A DNA stretch of 64,000 nucleotides from Alteromonadaceae bacterium XY-R5 (GCA_001660395.1 LXWE01000002.1:124001-188000); one strand, 5' to 3'. Shown: positions 26,099-35,903, counted from the stretch's first letter. Made by a program: numbers and translations. The notes: generated from the letters alone by a model not told the origin.

Positions 26099-26112
26099 GG
26101 TACTTTAGTACC
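26099..26112. promoter_or_regulatory. Perfect palindrome ahead of the depolymerase-like gene
   Basis: GGTACTTTAGTACC is a perfect inverted repeat (GGTAC, 4 nt, GTACC). It differs from the site at 18401-18414 at one inner position and at the two outermost bases. It lies about 60-70 bp before the start at 26040. It could alternatively serve the divergent pterin dehydratase gene. Confidence 0.6.
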
Positions 26113-26246
26113 CTGAATGTATCTGGTCGAACTGCGAATCGCGGATAGCATACTTGCCAGCCGGCTCAACATTTTCTCAGATAGTGGCTGGCAGCTTTGA
26201 AAGAATTCCTCCATGCTTGGGAGAGTAAGTAACCAGGAACAGGCTT

Positions 26247-26546
26247 ATGCAAACCCTGACAAAAGAACAAATATCTCAGGCGCTGGTGTCGTTAAATAAA
26301 GGATTGAATGAGGATGGCTGGCGGTTAAAAGATAACAGCCTGGTCCGCAATTTCATTTTTAATAATTTCATCGAGGCATTTGCCTGGATGACACAAGTGG
26401 CAATGCTAGCCGAAAAGGCCAACCATCACCCAAACTGGAGTAATGTATATAACCGGGTCCACATAGCACTAACGACTCATGATGCCGGCGGGTTGACCGA
26501 ACGGGATGTGAAATTAGCAGAAAAAATCAATTCTACTTTTTCCTAA
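26247..26546 (+). CDS. phhB: 4a-hydroxytetrahydrobiopterin dehydratase (PCD)
   Basis: The enzyme dehydrates 4a-hydroxy-tetrahydropterin, recycling the cofactor of phenylalanine hydroxylase. The product is 99 aa, normal for the family. The active-site signature is present: [16 protein letters not shown] followed by [13 protein letters not shown], with the His-His pair and later His. The ATG is preceded by AGGAACAGGCTT. No phhA is adjacent, so it stands alone here. A moonlighting role as transcription coactivator is known for some homologues but cannot be judged. Confidence 0.95.
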   Translation: MQTLTKEQISQALVSLNKGLNEDGWRLKDNSLVRNFIFNNFIEAFAWMTQVAMLAEKANHHPNWSNVYNRVHIALTTHDAGGLTERDVKLAEKINSTFS

Positions 26547-26698
26547 CGAAATGAGAGAGTTGTGCTTTACTTATAGATGGGGTAAAGCTTTTACTCGGCA
26601 GTAAAGAGTTTACCAATACAACCCAGTTGTCGCTAAAGGGCCTGAAAACAGGGCCGGCCTGGTATCCATGTGCTGTGAGTAGTGAACAGGAGGTTGGC

Positions 26699-28882
26699 TT
26701 GAAGGATTTACTCAAACATTTTCGTCGTCGATATTTCTTCTCCCTCGGATTTATGCTGGTACTGGTACTGGCAGATTATGTTATGGAGCGCTCATTAATT
26801 GAGCAGCAAAAAGAAGACGCACGCATTATCAACCTGGCAGGTCGCCAGCGTATGCTGACCTATAAAATGGTTTCTTCTGCTTATTTGTATATTCAGGAAA
26901 AAGATCCTGAAAAATTGCGTCAGTTGCGCACGTCCATGCGTTTAACCGCAGACACATATTGGCGTAATCATAATTATCTCTCTGGCGCAGACGGCGCCAT
27001 TCGTAGCGAACTTATTCGTCAGTTATATTTCAATGGCAATCCGAGCTTGCAACAGATGGTGACCCGCTTGCTTGAGGAAGTGCACACTATCATTTTGCCC
27101 GGCGGTCGGAAATCCGGCCTGCCAGCGTATCCGACACTGAGCTACCCTGTATTACTGGTGCAGCGTTTAGATGATGTTGTTAATCAGTTTGAGCGTGAAG
27201 CGGCTGATAAAGTTGACGCCAACAGTACTCTGAATACTGTCCTGCTGGTATTAGGGGCCTTATCCGTCGTCATGATTTATCTCTTGGTGTTTAGTCCGAT
27301 GACGGGCACGCTGGTGCGTTACTTTACCAGTTTAAAAAAGAAACAGCGCAGCCTCAATCACGCCAAACGTAAACTGGTGACGTATTCCCGCTTAAAAGCG
27401 GAATTTATCGCAGAAATGAGCCATGAGTTACGGACGCCGCTTAACGGTATTTTTGGCATGCTGGAAATCCTGAAATCGACTACCAATAGTAAAAAGCGCG
27501 CTGAATATACCAATAAGGCCATGACCTCGGGGCGCGAGTTGCTGGATCTAATCAATGAAGTGCTGGACATCAGTAAAATTGAACTAGGCCGTTTGCGTAT
27601 TGAGCAAACGCCGTTTGATTTAATGGAAATGTTGGATCGTTGCTTTTCACCCATCAGTATTTTGGCTGAAAGCAAAGGCGTTGAATTTTACCTTACACTG
27701 GCAAAAGACTTGCCTGCATGGGTTACGGGGGATGAGCGTCATTGCATGCAGGCTGTGAAAAACGTGGCGTACAATGCTATTAAGCTGACGGTGCAAGGTT
27801 CGGTGGCGATAGATGTTTCTATTTCCCGCCAGGAAAATACCGACTTTCTGCATTTTCGCATCATTAGTTCAGGTCTGCAGTTAAAGTTTGGTAAACCGAA
27901 AAAAGACCAGGACTCACCCCGTCGCAAACAGCGCAGTGCGAATCTTGCAATTTCAACTGAGCTGGTGGAAATGATGGGAGGTAAAATAAGTCAACTTTCC
28001 ATGGCGTCACAGGGCGAAGCCGTGTCGCTTGATATTCCGATTTTGCCGGCCAGTAAGCCACTGATCGAAGTAAAACGAAATGAACAGTTCTGCTTTGCTA
28101 TCGTAGATGACTTGCAGGTAAGCGTCAGATATCTGGAAGGACTGCTATCGGATTGGGGCTTTCGTTGCCGGACCTATACGTCCCCGGATGATTTCCTGAC
28201 AGATTTTCACAGTGATCCCAGACAGTTTACTGGTGTCATTACAGATCTGCACCTGCGTGCCTACTCCGGTGTAGAGTTGGCAGAAAAGATCGACCTTTAT
28301 TTGGAGCGATACGACGTTAATCATGAACTTGCCATTGTTTTGATTTCTGCGGCGGCGGACCTATTTGATGCCAGCGACAGTATTCGCGGTCGTTTTACCG
28401 ATGTGCTGGTAAAACCGGTGGATAAGCGTCGTTTGCTCAATGCTCTGAACGCGTGCACCGCCAGTTTTGGTAGTGCTAAAAAAGATAAATTCAGTTTCGA
28501 TGTACTGTTAGTGGAAGATAATCCAATCAATCTGGAAATTGTACAGTACATTTTACAGGAACAGGGGCATAGGGTGACGATTGCTGAAAATGGTCGTATC
28601 GCGGTGGAGCTAATCAAGAGCCACTCTTTTGATGTCATCTTTATGGATATTCAAATGCCAGAGTTGGATGGGGTAGAGGCAACACACATTATTCGTAATG
28701 AACTGGAGTTGGATACACCTATTATTGCTCTCACTGGACAAAACAGCGTCGACGAGCGGGATTACTTCCTGGAGCAGGGAATGAATTTCTTTGTTGGTAA
28801 GCCCTTTTCGCCAGAAGACATTAAAGATGCACTGGCTGAAATCCATCGGCAAAAATCAGAGCTGGAACGAGAGTTGGCCTGA
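26699..28882 (+). CDS. Hybrid sensor protein with degenerate kinase domain and two receivers
   Basis: The inner-membrane protein is 727 aa. TTG 26699 is chosen because AGGAGG (26688-26693) is exactly 5 nt upstream; upstream in-frame starts lack a site. There are two membrane helices (about 15-27 and 178-200). They enclose a periplasmic PilJ/NarX-type sensor whose first helix carries IINLAGRQRMLTYKM. The HisKA domain has a normal H-box, His242 (MSHELRTPLN). The ATPase region keeps an N-box-like NVAYNAIKLT, but the DxGxG and GLGL boxes are absent: IISSGLQLKFGKPKKD and QRSANLAIS stand where they should be. Receiver 1 has Asp516 (VITDLHLRA) and Lys (LVKPV). Receiver 2 is canonical with Asp650 (IFMDIQMP). 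It may be a phosphorelay or phosphatase scaffold that does not autophosphorylate. Confidence 0.85.
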   Translation: MKDLLKHFRRRYFFSLGFMLVLVLADYVMERSLIEQQKEDARIINLAGRQRMLTYKMVSSAYLYIQEKDPEKLRQLRTSMRLTADTYWRNHNYLSGADGAIRSELIRQLYFNGNPSLQQMVTRLLEEVHTIILPGGRKSGLPAYPTLSYPVLLVQRLDDVVNQFEREAADKVDANSTLNTVLLVLGALSVVMIYLLVFSPMTGTLVRYFTSLKKKQRSLNHAKRKLVTYSRLKAEFIAEMSHELRTPLNGIFGMLEILKSTTNSKKRAEYTNKAMTSGRELLDLINEVLDISKIELGRLRIEQTPFDLMEMLDRCFSPISILAESKGVEFYLTLAKDLPAWVTGDERHCMQAVKNVAYNAIKLTVQGSVAIDVSISRQENTDFLHFRIISSGLQLKFGKPKKDQDSPRRKQRSANLAISTELVEMMGGKISQLSMASQGEAVSLDIPILPASKPLIEVKRNEQFCFAIVDDLQVSVRYLEGLLSDWGFRCRTYTSPDDFLTDFHSDPRQFTGVITDLHLRAYSGVELAEKIDLYLERYDVNHELAIVLISAAADLFDASDSIRGRFTDVLVKPVDKRRLLNALNACTASFGSAKKDKFSFDVLLVEDNPINLEIVQYILQEQGHRVTIAENGRIAVELIKSHSFDVIFMDIQMPELDGVEATHIIRNELELDTPIIALTGQNSVDERDYFLEQGMNFFVGKPFSPEDIKDALAEIHRQKSELERELA

Positions 28883-28949
28883 TAAATGGGCGTCGCGCTC
28901 AAAGATTAGACGATTGTGCAGGCTTTCCTATTTTATTTTGGATTCGCAC

Positions 28950-28977
28950 TTGCGTGAAGTTAATGCCCATGTATAAT
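28950..28977 (+). promoter_or_regulatory. Sigma-70 promoter of the initiator tRNA / rimP-nusA-infB operon
   Basis: TTGCGT (28950-28955) and a perfect TATAAT (28972-28977) are separated by 16 bp. They lie about 55 bp ahead of the tRNA. A GC-containing stretch follows the -10. Confidence 0.78.
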
Positions 28978-29031
28978 ACGCAGCACTTGAGCAGGGTAGC
29001 CGTTTAGGCAAATCTCAATAAAGAATTCAAG

Positions 29032-29108
<77 letters not shown>

Positions 29109-29167
29109 CTTTTAGAACTTGGCTCTTAGCAAAGTTTCTGTATTATTAGTGGACTAGGGTCCAGACA

Positions 29168-29199
29168 ACAAAAAACCCCGCTTGTACGGGGTTTTTTGT
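29168..29199 (+). terminator. Terminator after the initiator tRNA
   Basis: ACCCCG (29175-29180) pairs with CGGGGT (29187-29192) around CTTGTA, flanked by an A-run and a T6 run. It separates most tRNA transcripts from the downstream operon. Confidence 0.88.
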
Positions 29200-29237
29200 T
29201 ATTCAAGATTTTTGTAATACATCACACTAATTTGTCT

Positions 29238-29256
29238 GGGCGTCACGCCCTTTTTT
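29238..29256 (+). terminator. Second terminator/attenuator just upstream of rimP
   Basis: GGGCG (29238-29242), TCA and CGCCC (29246-29250) are followed by six T. It lies 19 bp before the rimP start, so transcripts from the tRNA promoter meet two terminators in succession. Expression of the operon therefore needs read-through, antitermination or an internal promoter. Confidence 0.75.
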
Positions 29257-29274
29257 CGTTTTTGGAGCTTGGTT

Positions 29275-29736
29275 TTGTCGCAACTCGAACAACAGTTAAC
29301 CACTATGTTATCGGCACCAGTAGAAGCCCTGGGTTTTGAATTGCTTGGGGTCGAATTTGTACGTGCCGGGAAGCATTCAACCTTACGGGTTTATATTGAT
29401 CATGCGAATGGCATTACAGTGGATGACTGTGCCGATGTTAGCCATCAGGTCAGCGCTATTCTCGATGTGGAAGACCCTATCAACACAGAATACAACCTTG
29501 AAGTGAGCTCACCGGGAATGGACCGTCCTTTATTTAAGGAAGCCCATTACTTTGCAGTGGTGGGTGAAGTGGTCGCGGTGCGCTTGCGTGTGCCGGCAGA
29601 AGGTAACCGCAGAAACTTTAAGGGTAAATTGTTGGTATGCGAAAATGGCATGCTGACTGTGGAAGTAGATGGCCAGCAGTATCAGCTAGCTGTAGCCAAT
29701 ATTGAAAAAGGTAATTTGGTCCCGTCTTTTGACTAA
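29275..29736 (+). CDS. rimP: Ribosome maturation factor RimP
   Basis: RimP binds the 30S precursor and is needed for its maturation. The product is 153 aa, the usual length of about 150. I choose the TTG at 29275, which gives [12 protein letters not shown], aligning with the MSTLEQKL opening of the E. coli protein. GGAG at 29264-29267 is 7 nt upstream. The in-frame TTG at 29269 is too close to it. Family signatures are [13 protein letters not shown] (about 78-90) and the C-terminal SH3-like part ending [10 protein letters not shown]. It is the first protein gene of the nusA-infB operon. Confidence 0.96.
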   Translation: MSQLEQQLTTMLSAPVEALGFELLGVEFVRAGKHSTLRVYIDHANGITVDDCADVSHQVSAILDVEDPINTEYNLEVSSPGMDRPLFKEAHYFAVVGEVVAVRLRVPAEGNRRNFKGKLLVCENGMLTVEVDGQQYQLAVANIEKGNLVPSFD

Positions 29737-29787
29737 GATGGTGAGCAGGCAAAGGGCTTTCGCGAGAAAGCAATCAGTGAGGCAACA

Positions 29788-31281
29788 ATGAATAAAGAAA
29801 TTCTGTTAGTGGCTGAAGCCGTATCAAACGAGAAACAGGTTCCAAAAGAAAAAATTTTTGAAGCCCTGGAATACGCGATTGCCAGCGCTACGAAAAAGAA
29901 AAACGAAGGCGAAATCGAAGTACGCGTATCTATTGATCGCACCACAGGTGACTTTGATACATTCCGTCGCTGGATGGTAATTCCTGATGATCAACCACAG
30001 GAAAACCCGTTTGCAGAAATTACATTGTCTGCAGCACAAATTGATGAGCCAGAAATTAAGCTAGGTGATTATGTTGAAGAGCAAATCGAATCGATTGCCT
30101 TCGACCGTATCACTACGCAAACTGCTAAGCAGGTTATCGTGCAAAAAGTGCGTGAAGCCGAGCGTGCACAAATCGTTGACGAATATCAGGACCGCGTAGG
30201 TGAACTGATTACTGGTACAGTTAAAAAAGTAAACCGTGACAATATTATCGTTGATCTGGGTAATAACGCAGAAGGCGTAATTTACCGTGACGATATGCTG
30301 CCGCGTGAAACTTTCCGTCCGGGTGACCGTGTACGCGGTCTACTTTACACCATTCGCCCTGACGCTCGCGGCGCGCAGCTGTTTATCAGCCGTAGCCACC
30401 CAGATATGCTGGTTGAGCTATTCCGTTTAGAAGTTCCTGAGATTGCAGAAGAGACGTTGGAAATTAAATCTGCTGCTCGTGATCCGGGTTCTCGCGCTAA
30501 GATCGCAGTGAAAACCAACGACAAACGCTTAGATCCAGTAGGGGCTTGTGTAGGTATGCGTGGTTCTCGCGTACAGGCCGTTTCTGGTGAACTGGGCGGA
30601 GAGCGTGTTGATATCGTGCTGTGGGATGATAATCCTGCTCAATTCGTGATTAACGCAATGGCCCCTGCTGAAGTGGCGTCCATCGTGGTGGATGAAGATC
30701 GTGGCACCATGGATGTGGCTGTTGAAGCTGACAACCTGGCGCAAGCCATCGGTCGTAGTGGTCAGAACGTGCGTTTAGCCAGCCAGTTAACCGGCTGGGA
30801 ACTGAACGTAATGACAGTTGAAGACCTGAAGAAGAAACACGAAGAAGAAGATTCTAAAACTATCCAGCTGTTTGTTAATGGCCTGGATGTTGACGAAGAT
30901 TTTGCTGGGGTATTGGTTGCCGAAGGTTTCTCTACCCTGGAAGAAGTTGCCTATGTACCAGTAGGCGAATTACTGGCCATTGAAGGCCTGGATGAAGATA
31001 TCGTAGAAGAGTTACGTGAGCGTGCTAAAGCGACGTTGACGACTCGAGCGCTGGCCAATGAAGAGTCTTTGGATAAGGCTGAGCCTGCAGATGACCTGTT
31101 AAATCTGGAGGGCATGGAGAAGCATTTAGCTTATCTGCTTGCTAGCCGTGGTATTGCCGATTTGGAAACGCTGGCAGAACAGGGTGTTGACGATATCAAT
31201 GACATTGAAGGACTGGACGACGAAAGCGCGGGTAAATTGATTATGGCCGCCCGTAATGTCGTTTGGTTTAATGAAGAATAA
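29788..31281 (+). CDS. nusA: Transcription termination/antitermination factor NusA
   Basis: NusA binds RNA polymerase and modulates pausing, termination and antitermination. At 497 aa it is the full gammaproteobacterial form. The N-terminal polymerase-binding domain (1-130, [16 protein letters not shown]) is followed by S1 (about 135-200, [20 protein letters not shown]). KH1 and KH2 follow ([27 protein letters not shown]), then two acidic helix-hairpin repeats (about 360-495). GAGG precedes the ATG. It lies between rimP and infB as in most gammaproteobacteria. Confidence 0.99.
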   Translation: MNKEILLVAEAVSNEKQVPKEKIFEALEYAIASATKKKNEGEIEVRVSIDRTTGDFDTFRRWMVIPDDQPQENPFAEITLSAAQIDEPEIKLGDYVEEQIESIAFDRITTQTAKQVIVQKVREAERAQIVDEYQDRVGELITGTVKKVNRDNIIVDLGNNAEGVIYRDDMLPRETFRPGDRVRGLLYTIRPDARGAQLFISRSHPDMLVELFRLEVPEIAEETLEIKSAARDPGSRAKIAVKTNDKRLDPVGACVGMRGSRVQAVSGELGGERVDIVLWDDNPAQFVINAMAPAEVASIVVDEDRGTMDVAVEADNLAQAIGRSGQNVRLASQLTGWELNVMTVEDLKKKHEEEDSKTIQLFVNGLDVDEDFAGVLVAEGFSTLEEVAYVPVGELLAIEGLDEDIVEELRERAKATLTTRALANEESLDKAEPADDLLNLEGMEKHLAYLLASRGIADLETLAEQGVDDINDIEGLDDESAGKLIMAARNVVWFNEE

Positions 31282-31305
31282 GGTCAACAAGAGGAACAAT
31301 AACGA

Positions 31306-33921
31306 ATGGCAGAAGTATCCATTGAAAAACTCGCCACTGACATTGGCACGTCCGTTGACCGCTTAGTACAGCAATTTAACGATGCAGGTATTACAAAGGC
31401 TGCAGGTGACAGTGTAACGGAAGACGAAAAAGGTCGTCTTCTGGAGCATTTGAATAAGCAACATGGTGGTTCAGGTAGTGCTGAACCGCGCAAGATGACG
31501 TTGCAACGTAAAACCACCAGTACCCTGAGCATCGGCAAATCCAAAGCGGTAACCGTTGAAGTACGTAAAAAACGCACTTATGTAAAACGCGAAGATATTG
31601 AAGACGCGCAGCAGGCGGAAGAAGAAGCCAAGCTGCAGGCCGAAGAAGAAGCGCGTTTGGAAGCTGAAGCGAAAGCTAAAGCCGAAGAAGCTGCGAAGAA
31701 AGCGGCAGAAGAAAAAGCACGTTTAGACGCTGAAGCGAAAGCTAAGGCAGAGGCTGAGAAAGCTGAGCGCGCCCGTAAAGAAGCTGAAGCGAAGAAACAA
31801 CAGGAAGAAGTGAAACTGACTCCTGAGCAGTTGAAAGCACAAGAAGAAGCGCGTGCAGAAGCTGAACGTATTCGCAAACAGCAAGAAGAAGAAGCTAAGC
31901 GTAAATTGGAAGAAGAAGCGAAGAAAGCGGCTGAAGAAGCCAAGGTTCTGGCGGAGCAAAACGAGCGTCGCTGGAAAGAAGAAGAAGAGCGTCGTAAGAA
32001 AGCTGAAAGTGAAGAGGTTCACCTTCATTCCAACCGTTATGCTCAGCAAGCTGAAGACGAAGAAGACATGCAAATTGAGCGTGGTGGTCCTCGTCGTCGC
32101 AAGAAGCCAAAGAAAAATGCGGGTGCAGATCTTAAGCATGCCTTTAACAAGCCAGCCCAGCCGGTTGAGCGTGTTGTTCGTATTGGCGAAACTATCGCTG
32201 TAGGTGAACTGGCCAGCCGTTTGGCGGTTAAGTCTAATGAAGTGATTAAAACCCTGTTTAAACTGGGTGAAATGGCCACTATCAACCAGGCGTTGGATCA
32301 GGATACTGCTATCTTGGTAGTAGAAGAACTGGGTCATAAATATGAGCTGGTGAATGACAATGCCCTTGAAGATGAGTTGCTAGCAGATCTTCGTGCAAAC
32401 GACGAAGACAAAGAAACTCGTGCGCCGGTAGTGACTATCATGGGTCACGTTGACCACGGTAAAACGTCACTGCTTGACTACATTCGTCGCACGAAAGTAG
32501 CTGCGGGCGAGGCCGGTGGTATTACCCAGCACATTGGTGCTTACAGTGTTGAAACTGAACGTGGTCGTATCGCATTCCTGGATACGCCTGGACACGCGGC
32601 ATTTACTGCCATGCGTGCCCGTGGTGCAACCGCCACTGATATCGTAGTCATCGTAGTTGCAGCTGACGACGGCGTAATGCCGCAAACCAAAGAAGCCATT
32701 CAGCACGCTCGTGCCGCTGAAGTGCCTTTGATTGTTGCTGTGAACAAGATGGATAAAGAAGCCGCGGATCCGGATCGCGTGAAGACTGAGCTGTCTCAGT
32801 TGGAAGTTATCTCGGAAGAGTGGGGTGGTGAGCATCAATTCGTACACGTTTCTGCCAAAACTGGTATGGGTGTAGATGAACTGTTAGAGGCCATCAGCCT
32901 ACAGGCGGAACTGCTTGACCTTAAAGCGGTTAACAAAGGCCCTGCGAAAGGTATCGTGATTGAATCTCGCCTGGATAAAGGACGTGGCCCTGTTGCTTCT
33001 GTTCTGGTGCAGGAAGGTGAACTGAAAGCCGGTGACATCCTGCTGTGTGGTCTGGAATATGGCCGCGTTCGTGCAATGCGCGATGAAAACGGTAGCGAAG
33101 TTAAGGTTGCAGGTCCTTCTACTCCGGTAGAAATTTTGGGTCTGTCTGGCGTTCCAACTGCGGGTGAAGATGCCATTGTGGTTCAAGACGAGCGTAAAGC
33201 CCGTGAAGTGGCCACTAAGCGTTCTATCAAGCAGCGTGAAATGAAGCTGGCGAAACAGCAAAAAGCCAAGCTGGAAAACATGTTTGCGAACATGGAAGCT
33301 GGCGATGTAAGCGAATTGAACATCGTACTGAAGGCCGACGTTCAGGGTTCTGTGGAAGCGATCAGCGACTCCTTACTGAAACTGTCTACCGACGAAGTAA
33401 AAGTGAACATCATTGGTAGTGGTGTAGGTGGTATCACTGAAACTGACGCAACACTTGCTGCTGCTTCTGGTGCCATCGTTGTTGGCTTTAACGTCCGTGC
33501 CGATGCAACTGCGCGTCGCGTGCTGGAAAATGAAGATGTTGACCTGCGTTATTACAGCGTTATCTACGACCTGATTGACGAAGTGAAACAAGCCATGAGC
33601 GGTATGCTGGCTCCTGAGTACAAGCAGCAAATCATTGGTCTGGCAGAAGTACGTGATGTGTTTAAATCACCGAAACTGGGCGCCATCGCTGGTTGTATGG
33701 TAACCGAAGGTATTGTTAAGCGCTCTGCACCTATCCGTGTACTGCGCGATAACGTGGTTATCTACGAAGGTGAGCTTGAATCACTGCGTCGCTTCAAAGA
33801 CGATGTACAGGAAGTGCGTAACGGCATGGAATGTGGTATTGGCGTGAAGAACTACAATGACGTACGTGTTGGTGACCAAATCGAAGTATTTGAAACCATT
33901 GAGGTTAAAAGAGAGATATAA
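31306..33921 (+). CDS. infB: Translation initiation factor IF-2
   Basis: IF-2 is a GTPase that brings fMet-tRNA to the 30S subunit and promotes subunit joining. The product is 871 aa. It has an IF2_N domain (1-50) and a long Ala/Glu/Lys-rich helical region (about 95-245). A second IF2_N domain (about 290-340, [17 protein letters not shown]) precedes the GTPase domain, with G1 [10 protein letters not shown]2 [11 protein letters not shown]3 DTPGHAAF, G4 NKMD and G5 SAKTG. Domains II-IV follow, with C-terminal initiator-tRNA binding. AGGA precedes the ATG, and nusA ends 24 bp upstream. The lower-complexity helical region is a normal variable part of this protein. Confidence 0.99.
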   Translation: MAEVSIEKLATDIGTSVDRLVQQFNDAGITKAAGDSVTEDEKGRLLEHLNKQHGGSGSAEPRKMTLQRKTTSTLSIGKSKAVTVEVRKKRTYVKREDIEDAQQAEEEAKLQAEEEARLEAEAKAKAEEAAKKAAEEKARLDAEAKAKAEAEKAERARKEAEAKKQQEEVKLTPEQLKAQEEARAEAERIRKQQEEEAKRKLEEEAKKAAEEAKVLAEQNERRWKEEEERRKKAESEEVHLHSNRYAQQAEDEEDMQIERGGPRRRKKPKKNAGADLKHAFNKPAQPVERVVRIGETIAVGELASRLAVKSNEVIKTLFKLGEMATINQALDQDTAILVVEELGHKYELVNDNALEDELLADLRANDEDKETRAPVVTIMGHVDHGKTSLLDYIRRTKVAAGEAGGITQHIGAYSVETERGRIAFLDTPGHAAFTAMRARGATATDIVVIVVAADDGVMPQTKEAIQHARAAEVPLIVAVNKMDKEAADPDRVKTELSQLEVISEEWGGEHQFVHVSAKTGMGVDELLEAISLQAELLDLKAVNKGPAKGIVIESRLDKGRGPVASVLVQEGELKAGDILLCGLEYGRVRAMRDENGSEVKVAGPSTPVEILGLSGVPTAGEDAIVVQDERKAREVATKRSIKQREMKLAKQQKAKLENMFANMEAGDVSELNIVLKADVQGSVEAISDSLLKLSTDEVKVNIIGSGVGGITETDATLAAASGAIVVGFNVRADATARRVLENEDVDLRYYSVIYDLIDEVKQAMSGMLAPEYKQQIIGLAEVRDVFKSPKLGAIAGCMVTEGIVKRSAPIRVLRDNVVIYEGELESLRRFKDDVQEVRNGMECGIGVKNYNDVRVGDQIEVFETIEVKREI

Positions 33922-33946
33922 TCTCTTCCTCCTAACCCAATAAACA

Positions 33947-33979
33947 CAAACGGAGGCGACTGCCTCCGTTTGTTTATTT
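33947..33979 (+). terminator. Hairpin between infB and rbfA
   Basis: CAAACGGAGGC (33947-33957) pairs with GCCTCCGTTTG (33962-33972), an 11-bp stem with a 4-nt loop, followed by TTTATTTATA. It looks like a strong terminator or processing site inside the operon, so rbfA-truB may be expressed at lower level than infB. Confidence 0.75.
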
Positions 33980-34027
33980 ATAACTGTGTGTTGGCCTGCG
34001 GGCCAAGAGATTGAGCGGAGCAGGCTA

Positions 34028-34441
34028 ATGGCCAGAGAATTTTCCCGTACCGATCGTGTTGCGCAACAACTGCATAAAGAAGTTGCGAGCATTCTACAAA
34101 ATGAATTTAAAAACCGTGACCCTCGCCTGGGCATGGTGACTGTGTCTGGCGCAGAAGTGTCACGCGACCTGGCTCATGCTAAGGTATTTGTGACCTTTTT
34201 TGAGCAAGATGCTGATAAAGCCCAAAGCTTTTTAGACATCCTGAATGAGAACAAAGGTTTCTTCCGCACATTGCTTTCTAAGCGCATTCGTATGCGCAGT
34301 GTACCTGCGCTGAAGTTCTTTGAAGATAACTCGACAGTGGAAGGGATGCGTATCTCGAACCTGGTATCAGATACTCTGCGTAAAGATGCTGAAAAAGCTT
34401 CTCAGGCGGGCCGTGTCATTGGTCAGGATGAAGAGGAATAA
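34028..34441 (+). CDS. rbfA: 30S ribosome-binding factor RbfA
   Basis: RbfA is a cold-shock factor that binds the 5' helix of 16S rRNA and aids 30S maturation. The product is 137 aa from ATG 34028, which gives [19 protein letters not shown], the usual family opening. The longer in-frame start at 33986 falls in the infB terminator region. The KH-type fold is recognisable ([28 protein letters not shown]). The stop is 2 bp from the GTG of truB, so the two are tightly coupled. Confidence 0.97.
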   Translation: MAREFSRTDRVAQQLHKEVASILQNEFKNRDPRLGMVTVSGAEVSRDLAHAKVFVTFFEQDADKAQSFLDILNENKGFFRTLLSKRIRMRSVPALKFFEDNSTVEGMRISNLVSDTLRKDAEKASQAGRVIGQDEEE

Positions 34442-34443
34442 GG

Positions 34444-35400
34444 GTGGGACGTCGTCGTAAAGGCCGTCCCGTCAACGGTATTGTATTGTTAGATAAAGCT
34501 CTCGGTGGCTCGTCTAACCATGTATTGCAGCAGGTTAAACACATCTATTTTGCTGAAAAGGCAGGGCATACTGGGGCGCTGGATCCGTTGGCAACCGGTA
34601 TGCTGCCGATTTGTTTAGGCGAAGCAACCAAGTTTTCGCAGTTTTTACTCGATGCGGATAAAGTTTACGAAGTGACCGCGAAGCTTGGTATTCGCACCAC
34701 TACTTCAGATGCTGATGGTGAAGTAGTAGAAACTAAACCGGTCAATGTGTCAGCAGAACAATTGGTGCAAGCCTGTGAAGGTTTTAAGGGCGACTCGAAA
34801 CAAATACCTTCGATGTTTTCTGCCCTCAAGCATCAGGGGAAACCTCTTTATCACTACGCACGTCAGGGCATTGAAATTGAACGTGAAGCGCGGGATATCA
34901 CTATTTTTGCATTGGATATCTTACGCTTTGAAGACGATGAAGTAGATATGCGCGTTCATTGCAGCAAAGGCACTTACATTCGCTCGTTAGTCGATGATTT
35001 GGGGCAGCTGTTGGGCTGTGGTGCTTATGTTACCCGTTTACACCGGACTCATGTGGCCAATTATCCTAACGATAAAATGGTTACTGTTGAGCAACTGGAA
35101 GCCCTGCTGGAACAAGCCCGTAATGATGGTGTCGAGCCTAAGACGTTGTTGGATTCGATTCTGTTACCGATGGATACTGCGGTAGGGAATTTACCTGAAT
35201 ACCGCGTAGCAGATAACTTCGCAGGTCCATTTTCTAACGGCAATGCAATTCCATGTGATTTGGTACTTGATAACGTAGGACAGCAATATCGTTGTTATGA
35301 CCAGCTTGACGCTGCCGAGGGACCTCGATTTATCGGTGTGGCTGAGCTGCTCGCGGACGGAAAACTGCAACCAAAACGACTGGTGGTGTATACCGACTAA
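34444..35400 (+). CDS. truB: tRNA pseudouridine-55 synthase TruB
   Basis: TruB makes pseudouridine-55 in the T-loop of all elongator tRNAs. The product is 318 aa from GTG 34444, giving a basic N-terminus ([18 protein letters not shown]). Its place 2 bp after rbfA, with AGAGGAATAAGG upstream, supports this start. The catalytic Asp is in [25 protein letters not shown] and the later [15 protein letters not shown] match the family. The C-terminal PUA-like region is present. It is part of the nusA-infB operon. Confidence 0.98.
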   Translation: MGRRRKGRPVNGIVLLDKALGGSSNHVLQQVKHIYFAEKAGHTGALDPLATGMLPICLGEATKFSQFLLDADKVYEVTAKLGIRTTTSDADGEVVETKPVNVSAEQLVQACEGFKGDSKQIPSMFSALKHQGKPLYHYARQGIEIEREARDITIFALDILRFEDDEVDMRVHCSKGTYIRSLVDDLGQLLGCGAYVTRLHRTHVANYPNDKMVTVEQLEALLEQARNDGVEPKTLLDSILLPMDTAVGNLPEYRVADNFAGPFSNGNAIPCDLVLDNVGQQYRCYDQLDAAEGPRFIGVAELLADGKLQPKRLVVYTD

Positions 35401-35428
35401 CGGCTATTGCGCCTGTCACTTAATCTGC

Positions 35429-35456
35429 TTGCGATTATGGTGGTTATCGCTATAAT
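35429..35456 (+). promoter_or_regulatory. Promoter of rpsO
   Basis: TTGCGA (35429-35434) and a perfect TATAAT (35451-35456) with a 16-bp spacer lie about 70 bp ahead of rpsO. This leaves a leader long enough for S15 autoregulation, which is known in E. coli. I did not establish a pseudoknot here. Confidence 0.8.
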
Positions 35457-35527
35457 GCGCAGCTTCGCGACTCTGCTGAATTAGTGATCGGCAGGGTATC
35501 ATTCACTTAAAGCTTTAGGAGCTTATT

Positions 35528-35797
35528 ATGTCACTAACTAAACAAGAAACTGCACAAATCATCGCTGACTACGGCGTGAAAGAAGGCGACACTGGTTCTC
35601 CAGAAGTTCAGGTTGCACTGTTGACTCACAACATCAACAAGCTGCAAGGTCACTTTGCTGATCATAAGAAAGATCACCACTCTCGTCGTGGTCTGCTGCG
35701 CATGGTTAGCCAACGTCGTAAGCTGCTTGACTATGTTAAGAGCAAAGACGTTGCACGTTACCAAGACCTGATCAAGCGTCTGGGTCTGCGTCGTTAA
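35528..35797 (+). CDS. rpsO: 30S ribosomal protein S15
   Basis: S15 is a primary 16S rRNA-binding protein of the 30S platform. The product is 89 aa, exactly the usual length. Signatures are [14 protein letters not shown], the [12 protein letters not shown] loop and the C-terminal [19 protein letters not shown] precedes the ATG. Codon use is strongly biased. In many relatives pnp follows directly. Here two hairpins and then a convergent metG follow instead. Confidence 0.99.
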   Translation: MSLTKQETAQIIADYGVKEGDTGSPEVQVALLTHNINKLQGHFADHKKDHHSRRGLLRMVSQRRKLLDYVKSKDVARYQDLIKRLGLRR

Positions 35798-35813
35798 TCG
35801 ACTGGATTCTTGT

Positions 35814-35867
35814 GAGGTGCGTTATCGCACCTCAAACGAAAAACCGCTGTTTATCAGCGGTTTTTTT
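35814..35867 (+). terminator. Two hairpins ending rpsO transcription
   Basis: The first is GAGGTGCG (35814-35821) with CGCACCTC (35826-35833) around TTAT. The second is AACCGCTG (35842-35849) with CAGCGGTT (35855-35862), followed by a T7 run. The second is a clear intrinsic terminator. The first may protect the transcript end. Confidence 0.88.
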
Positions 35868-35903
35868 ATGCTTGCGAGAAAGAGTTGCTAGTATTGCGGA
35901 CAC

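Noticed and set aside
26560-26620. Terminator after the pterin dehydratase gene from the CTTTAC/GTAAAG and TTTACT/AGTAAA stems
   Set aside because: The stems are short and AT-rich with no T-run, so termination is not supported.
31620-31960. Repeat array in infB
   Set aside because: The repeated GAAGAAG-type triplets encode a variable charged helix. Units are irregular and do not form a tandem DNA repeat or CRISPR.
31578-32337. Phe/Ser-rich and Ala/Ser-rich minus-strand frames across infB
   Set aside because: They are mirror images of the Glu/Ala/Lys-rich helical region of IF-2 and have low-complexity composition.
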